Part shown: positions 60,963 through 64,000 of the stretch, piece after piece
Layout: each line of letters starts with the position of its first letter
Position numbering within the stretch: position 1 is the first letter of the stretch
NCBI RefSeq assembly: GCF_037996825.1
Contig: NZ_JBBNAC010000001.1
Coordinates: 2,356,001 to 2,420,000 of the forward strand
Direction of reading: 5' to 3'
From: Bdellovibrio sp. BCCA
GTDB taxonomy: Bacteria; Bdellovibrionota; Bdellovibrionia; Bdellovibrionales; Bdellovibrionaceae
Length of the DNA stretch: 64,000 bases
The notes under the pieces: generated by a model
What the model was told of the DNA's origin: nothing
What the model saw: the letters and a program-made list of their open reading frames with translations, nothing else
Databases searched by the model: none
Program-made: the position numbers and the translations under genes

Positions 60963-61550
60963 TTATTTATCTGAACGGCTCCAATCGATATTTTGCGGTT
61001 CGTTCTTTTGTTCGGGCAGACTGCCGTTAAACAAAGTTCTGGTCCAAAGGACGACTTCGTCCACGGCAGAATCCAAATGAGTTTCATCAATAACGATGGA
61101 GGGAATTTCTAAATCTCTTGTGACATTTTGGGAGTCATCAAAGGGGCCTTGCAACATGATAAGGCCTTTGCAGTAATTCGTTTCTCTGCAAACTTGAGCC
61201 ATGTATTCGACGCCGACACTGACTCCCACGCCGACAATTTTTTCACTGTCCACGGCTGCATGATCGATTAAAAATCGCAGCGCTGCTTTGATATCCTCTA
61301 GTCGTTTGGACGGAGATTCCCAGGGCTGCGCCGCTCCTTCATCATCACCGTAGAAGCTGTGATCCATCACAAGACACACAAATCCCTGCAGCGAAACTTC
61401 ACGTGCTATCAACTCTGCAATTTGGTTGGTTGCCCCTGTCATGGAGCCTTCAAACAAAAGACCAGGAACGACACCTTGACTGCTTTCTGGTAAAAAAAGA
61501 AGTCCTTCAAGCATGCGTCCTTGCGACGTAAAGGTGACGGTGATTTTCAT
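60963..61550 (-). CDS. Alpha/beta hydrolase (dienelactone-hydrolase-like)
   Basis: The ATG at 61550 follows GGGAGGTT and gives 195 residues; the upstream extension is not supported. The fold shows LLFLPESSQGVVPGLLFEGS (oxyanion strand), LVMDHSFYGDDEG, and the nucleophile elbow GVGVSVGVEYM with Ser. A late Asp (VIDETHLDS) and His are candidate triad members. It is cytoplasmic, with a specificity that cannot be assigned. Confidence 0.8.
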   Translation of the reverse strand: MKITVTFTSQGRMLEGLLFLPESSQGVVPGLLFEGSMTGATNQIAELIAREVSLQGFVCLVMDHSFYGDDEGAAQPWESPSKRLEDIKAALRFLIDHAAVDSEKIVGVGVSVGVEYMAQVCRETNYCKGLIMLQGPFDDSQNVTRDLEIPSIVIDETHLDSAVDEVVLWTRTLFNGSLPEQKNEPQNIDWSRSDK

Positions 61551-61745
61551 AACTGAACCTCCCGCTCTTATATGATAGATTTGCTTTTGAATCAGACGGA
61601 GGTATTTCGCAAACCTTTGTGATTTTACAGAGAAATTCTTTCCCAAAAAATTTCCAGACGTCACCTTGACAAATTTCAGGCTCATCCCAGTTTTTTATTA
61701 GAAATATCGTGTTCAACGACAATAATTCAACCGAGGAGGAAAGTT

Positions 61746-61838
61746 ATGACACTCACTGGGTGGCGTAACCTGCTCCATAAGTTCATTGCTGTTATTGGAT
61801 TTATGGCGCTTATTGCGGTGATAACTGGAGCAACATAA
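61746..61838 (+). CDS. Tiny membrane-helix protein (30 residues)
   Basis: An ATG with an excellent GAGGAGGAAAG ribosome site opens a 30-residue frame, MTLTGWRNLLHKFIAVIG then a hydrophobic stretch to AVITGAT. The N-terminus is weakly basic and the helix (about 13-28) is long enough to span or lie on the membrane. A stable hairpin follows 4 bases after the stop. The combination suggests a real small protein, but length alone gives little proof. Confidence 0.5.
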   Translation: MTLTGWRNLLHKFIAVIGFMALIAVITGAT

Positions 61839-61842
61839 AAGA

Positions 61843-61872
61843 CGGCGCCTGTCGGATTCCCGGTAGGCGCCG
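61843..61872 (+). terminator. GC-rich hairpin after the tiny gene
   Basis: CGGCGCCT (61843-61850) pairs with AGGCGCCG (61865-61872), with an inner TCGG/CCGG extension. There is no T-run after it. Confidence 0.6.
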
Positions 61873-62010
61873 AAGACACAACAGTATGTCTTGCTGGGCC
61901 TCCGGCATCCCCGCTTTTAAACCTTTTATATTGCAGATAAGGCTCTTAAAAGTTGGTATCGCGATTGCTTTTCTACGAAGACATAACAATCTTTTTGAAA
62001 GGCAAATAAA

Positions 62011-62343
62011 ATGAAATCACTTACTAAAAAAATCGTTCAAACTTTAACTTTCGCACTTCTTGCTTTACCGACAATTGGCCACGCCTCAATGCGCGTTTAT
62101 AATAACACTCAACACGTTGTCAAATTTGCGATCTATCAAGGCTCGGAAGGCAATACGCTTCAAAGCATTGTTGTTCCCGCTAACACGCAAAGAACGCTTT
62201 CTTTGGCGAGACAATACAAAATTGTTGTTGTAGTCGACGGCGTGACTTTAGACCCTGTGGTTACTGCAAATCCAAATACGAACTTCAGAGTGATCTCAAC
62301 TGTTGACCGCGACGGCAACGAAGGTTTCGAAGTACAGTTCTAA
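62011..62343 (+). CDS. Small secreted protein of unknown function
   Basis: A 110-residue protein with a signal peptide ending at GHA-SMR and an all-beta-looking mature domain (MRVYNNTQHVVKFAIYQGS, IVVPANTQRTLSLARQYKIVVVVDG), similar in style to small Ig-like or pilin-like sandwiches. No Cys, no recognised family. Convergent with the solute-binding protein gene. Confidence 0.7.
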   Translation: MKSLTKKIVQTLTFALLALPTIGHASMRVYNNTQHVVKFAIYQGSEGNTLQSIVVPANTQRTLSLARQYKIVVVVDGVTLDPVVTANPNTNFRVISTVDRDGNEGFEVQF

Positions 62344-62351
62344 ACGGTCAC

Positions 62352-63140
62352 TTACTTTTTTTTGCTGCTGCTGTCTTGAAGGTGCTCAAGATAGAAGTCA
62401 ATGTGGCGATTCGCCTCTTCAAAAGAACTAACTTTATTGAATACCTTCAAAAGAGCCTCGTGATCGGGGCTCTTTTTTAATGCCAATCCATATTCTGTGA
62501 CAGTGATAAACTTGGGATTGATCTGCAGAGCTTCTCGAAAAGATTGCAGTTTAGGCTCCACCCACATTTGATATTTGAAAACCGTCGCATCCATGGTTAT
62601 GAAATCGATTCTTTTGTTGGCAAGCTTCAACAAATTGTTCAGATCAGTCGAGGCGTTTTCGACTTTGAGTTTATTTGTTTCTGCCAGCTCTTTAATTCCA
62701 GGACGAAGTTCGACTCCTGTCACATTACCCATCGTGAACTTGCTCAAATCTTCGATCTTATCCCACGTGATGGGATTTTGTTTTCTTTCAACAATCACCC
62801 ACTTAGCCCGATAGATGGGTTTTGAGTAAAGAAAATCCGCTAGATCTTTAGCCGCGTATGGAAATATCCCGCCTACACTCGCATCCGAACGCGCGATGAC
62901 CTTCGCTCGCTCCCATGGCGCAAAGCGAACTTCAAGATCGTAGCCCGCTTTTTTTAACAATTTTCTGAGAGCGAAAATTCCAGCACCCTGATCTTTCATA
63001 CTTTCAGATAAAAACGGAGGAGACTCCGTGGACATCAAAACTATTTTTTTGGACTTTGTTTTTGCATTCAGCGAGAGCGGTAGAGATATTACTCCGGATA
63101 AAAGAAATACGCTAAGAATTCCCCAGAGAGAAGTACGCAT
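62352..63140 (-). CDS. Periplasmic solute-binding protein (family 3-like)
   Basis: A 262-residue exported protein (signal peptide to about 26, LNA-KTK) with a two-lobe binding fold: IVLMSTESPPFLSESMKDQGAGIFALRKLLKKAGYDLEVRFAPWERA, a GNVTGVELRPGIKELA hinge region and DFITMDATVFKYQM. PPF.....DQGAG....L matches the ligand-cleft pattern of bacterial extracellular solute-binding proteins family 3 (amino acids). No transporter genes adjoin it, so it may serve a distant ABC system or a sensor. Confidence 0.82.
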   Translation of the reverse strand: MRTSLWGILSVFLLSGVISLPLSLNAKTKSKKIVLMSTESPPFLSESMKDQGAGIFALRKLLKKAGYDLEVRFAPWERAKVIARSDASVGGIFPYAAKDLADFLYSKPIYRAKWVIVERKQNPITWDKIEDLSKFTMGNVTGVELRPGIKELAETNKLKVENASTDLNNLLKLANKRIDFITMDATVFKYQMWVEPKLQSFREALQINPKFITVTEYGLALKKSPDHEALLKVFNKVSSFEEANRHIDFYLEHLQDSSSKKK

Positions 63141-63191
63141 ACTTCTCTTATACTAACCGTATTTGGAAAATATGGAATAGGTTTATGATTT

Positions 63192-64000
63192 TTAATTTTT
63201 TCGGCAGAATAGAACGGCGACGTTTTTAGGACGTGTTTCTGCACCGCCAGTACTGCTTAACACACCTGTTATCGTGCTTTTGTCGTATCCCGTGACTTGG
63301 GTCGATCCATCTAAGTCTCCGTCAGCACCTGACGTGCCGGAAACAAAGTATCCATTGGGTGAATGCGTGTGGCTTTTAAAATCGTCCACTTGTACGCTTC
63401 CGGGAGCACGGGTCCCGCTCGGATCGTTACCAGCACCGTTGTCGATCCCACGAAGAAACCGACCTCGGGCGGCTGTGTACTCGGTCCAACCGGAAGGGCA
63501 GCTTGTTAAATCAAATGCCATGACCGCGCCGGTGGGTATACTGCTCGATCCAGTGAAAGATTGCCAAGCGATGCCATCACAAAACTCCATAATTTTCAGA
63601 GTTGAATTATAGCGCTGTGAACCTTCTTGGCTGGCAGTACACGCTGTCATGGACCCCAGCTTGATACCGCCGACAACCTCAAGGGTGGCTGCCGGATTGG
63701 TTGTGCCGATGCCGATATTTCCTCCGGTAAGGATGGTCATTTTAGTGGTTCCGCCGGTTTCAAAATTTAAAGCATAAGCATCATTTGTACCTAAAGTGGC
63801 GGCTCCAGAAAAACTGTTTCCGCCATTAGCAAAAATATTTGAAGCCGAATAATTTGTACATCCCATCACTCCCCCGCTGTCGAATGTCATCAACTGTCCT
63901 ACCGCACAGGTAAATGTTGTAACCGCAGCTCCTGTGCCATCACTGGCAAGAAGACGGCTGGCGGTCAGAGACGTTACACCTGTCCCCCCCTTGCTCACAG
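63192..64000 (-). CDS. Tail-fibre/collar-like surface protein (partial, runs off right edge)
   Basis: The frame is open to the window edge, so the N-terminus is missing. It starts with GGTGVTSLTASRLL and has NIGIGTTNPAATLEVVGGIKLG, sequences common in repeat-rich phage tail fibres and bacterial adhesins. The C-terminal 120 residues form a tail-collar-like domain: IPTGAVMAFDLTSCPSGWTEYTAARGRFLRGIDNG, SHTHSPNGYF and ETRPKNVAVLFCRKN. Four Cys are present. A run of seven G (minus strand, 63984-63990) is in frame here. No other phage genes adjoin, so a host-encoded surface fibre is more likely than a prophage. Confidence 0.8.
   Translation of the reverse strand, partial: VSKGGTGVTSLTASRLLASDGTGAAVTTFTCAVGQLMTFDSGGVMGCTNYSASNIFANGGNSFSGAATLGTNDAYALNFETGGTTKMTILTGGNIGIGTTNPAATLEVVGGIKLGSMTACTASQEGSQRYNSTLKIMEFCDGIAWQSFTGSSSIPTGAVMAFDLTSCPSGWTEYTAARGRFLRGIDNGAGNDPSGTRAPGSVQVDDFKSHTHSPNGYFVSGTSGADGDLDGSTQVTGYDKSTITGVLSSTGGAETRPKNVAVLFCRKN

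Noticed and set aside
63192-64000. Prophage remnant
   Set aside because: The tail-collar-like gene is the only phage-like gene in view; neighbours are ordinary chromosomal genes.

Overview
The window reads as a chromosomal segment of a Gram-negative predatory-type deltaproteobacterium of the Bdellovibrio group (Bdellovibrionota). That is inferred from the combination of secreted hydrolases, many short Cys-rich or orphan secreted proteins, a tail-collar-like surface protein, and unlinked propionate-catabolism genes; no rRNA or tRNA gene was seen to confirm it. Coding density is high, most operons are tightly overlapped (ATGA or TAATG junctions), and nothing looks like a prophage, transposon or CRISPR array.

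Layout. 1-4.3 kb: secreted nuclease/phosphatase-like protein, orphan secreted proteins and a SurA-N/PpiD-like periplasmic chaperone. 4.4-9.1 kb: the rod-shape operon mreC-mreD-mrdA(PBP2)-rodA, followed by a lytic transglycosylase. 10.3-12.6 kb: a three-gene operon (GNAT, haem-oxygenase-like diiron protein, methyltransferase) that looks like a small uncharacterised metabolite pathway. 12.6-14.1 kb: a tandem pair of paralogues with a PAS-like C-terminus; a third, diverged copy sits at 43 kb beside an XRE regulator. 14.2-22.1 kb: thioredoxin, pseudo-receiver protein, LptF/G permease, DprA, LysM and TPR envelope proteins, and a ComEC split into two overlapping genes. 22.3-28.8 kb: DUF2388/DUF4105 pair, PHB-depolymerase-like esterase, alanine dehydrogenase, secreted NlpC/P60-like protein. 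28.8-29.5 kb: BrnT/BrnA toxin-antitoxin with paired operators.

29.5-33.5 kb (minus strand): ruvC-ruvA-ruvB-asparaginase-lpxC. 33.6-43.1 kb: TPR protein, EF-P, and a tamB/tamA envelope-assembly operon. 44-48.4 kb: acyl-ACP thioesterase with a DOMON-like partner, then prpD and prpB flanking a 152-bp element bounded by 26-bp perfect inverted repeats; prpC lies 7 kb away at 55 kb next to a LysR-type regulator. 48.4-64 kb: LOG-family protein, a Gdx/SugE guanidinium exporter under a clear guanidine-III riboswitch, lipoate ligase, an SDR lacking its catalytic Tyr, PhoD-like phosphatase, a divergent doxX/marR pair with two identical palindromic operators, cyclopropane fatty acid synthase, small secreted proteins, a periplasmic solute-binding protein and, at the right edge, the C-terminus of a tail-fibre/collar-like protein.

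How it fits together: a large share of the window is envelope biology (wall synthesis and remodelling, LPS assembly and transport, outer-membrane insertion), alongside use of compounds that prey could release (alanine, asparagine, propionate, polyhydroxybutyrate) and DNA handling (DprA, ComEC, RuvABC). The least explained parts are the GNAT-diiron-methyltransferase operon, the three-member paralogue family, the structured region between lptF and dprA, and the long inverted repeat after prpD.
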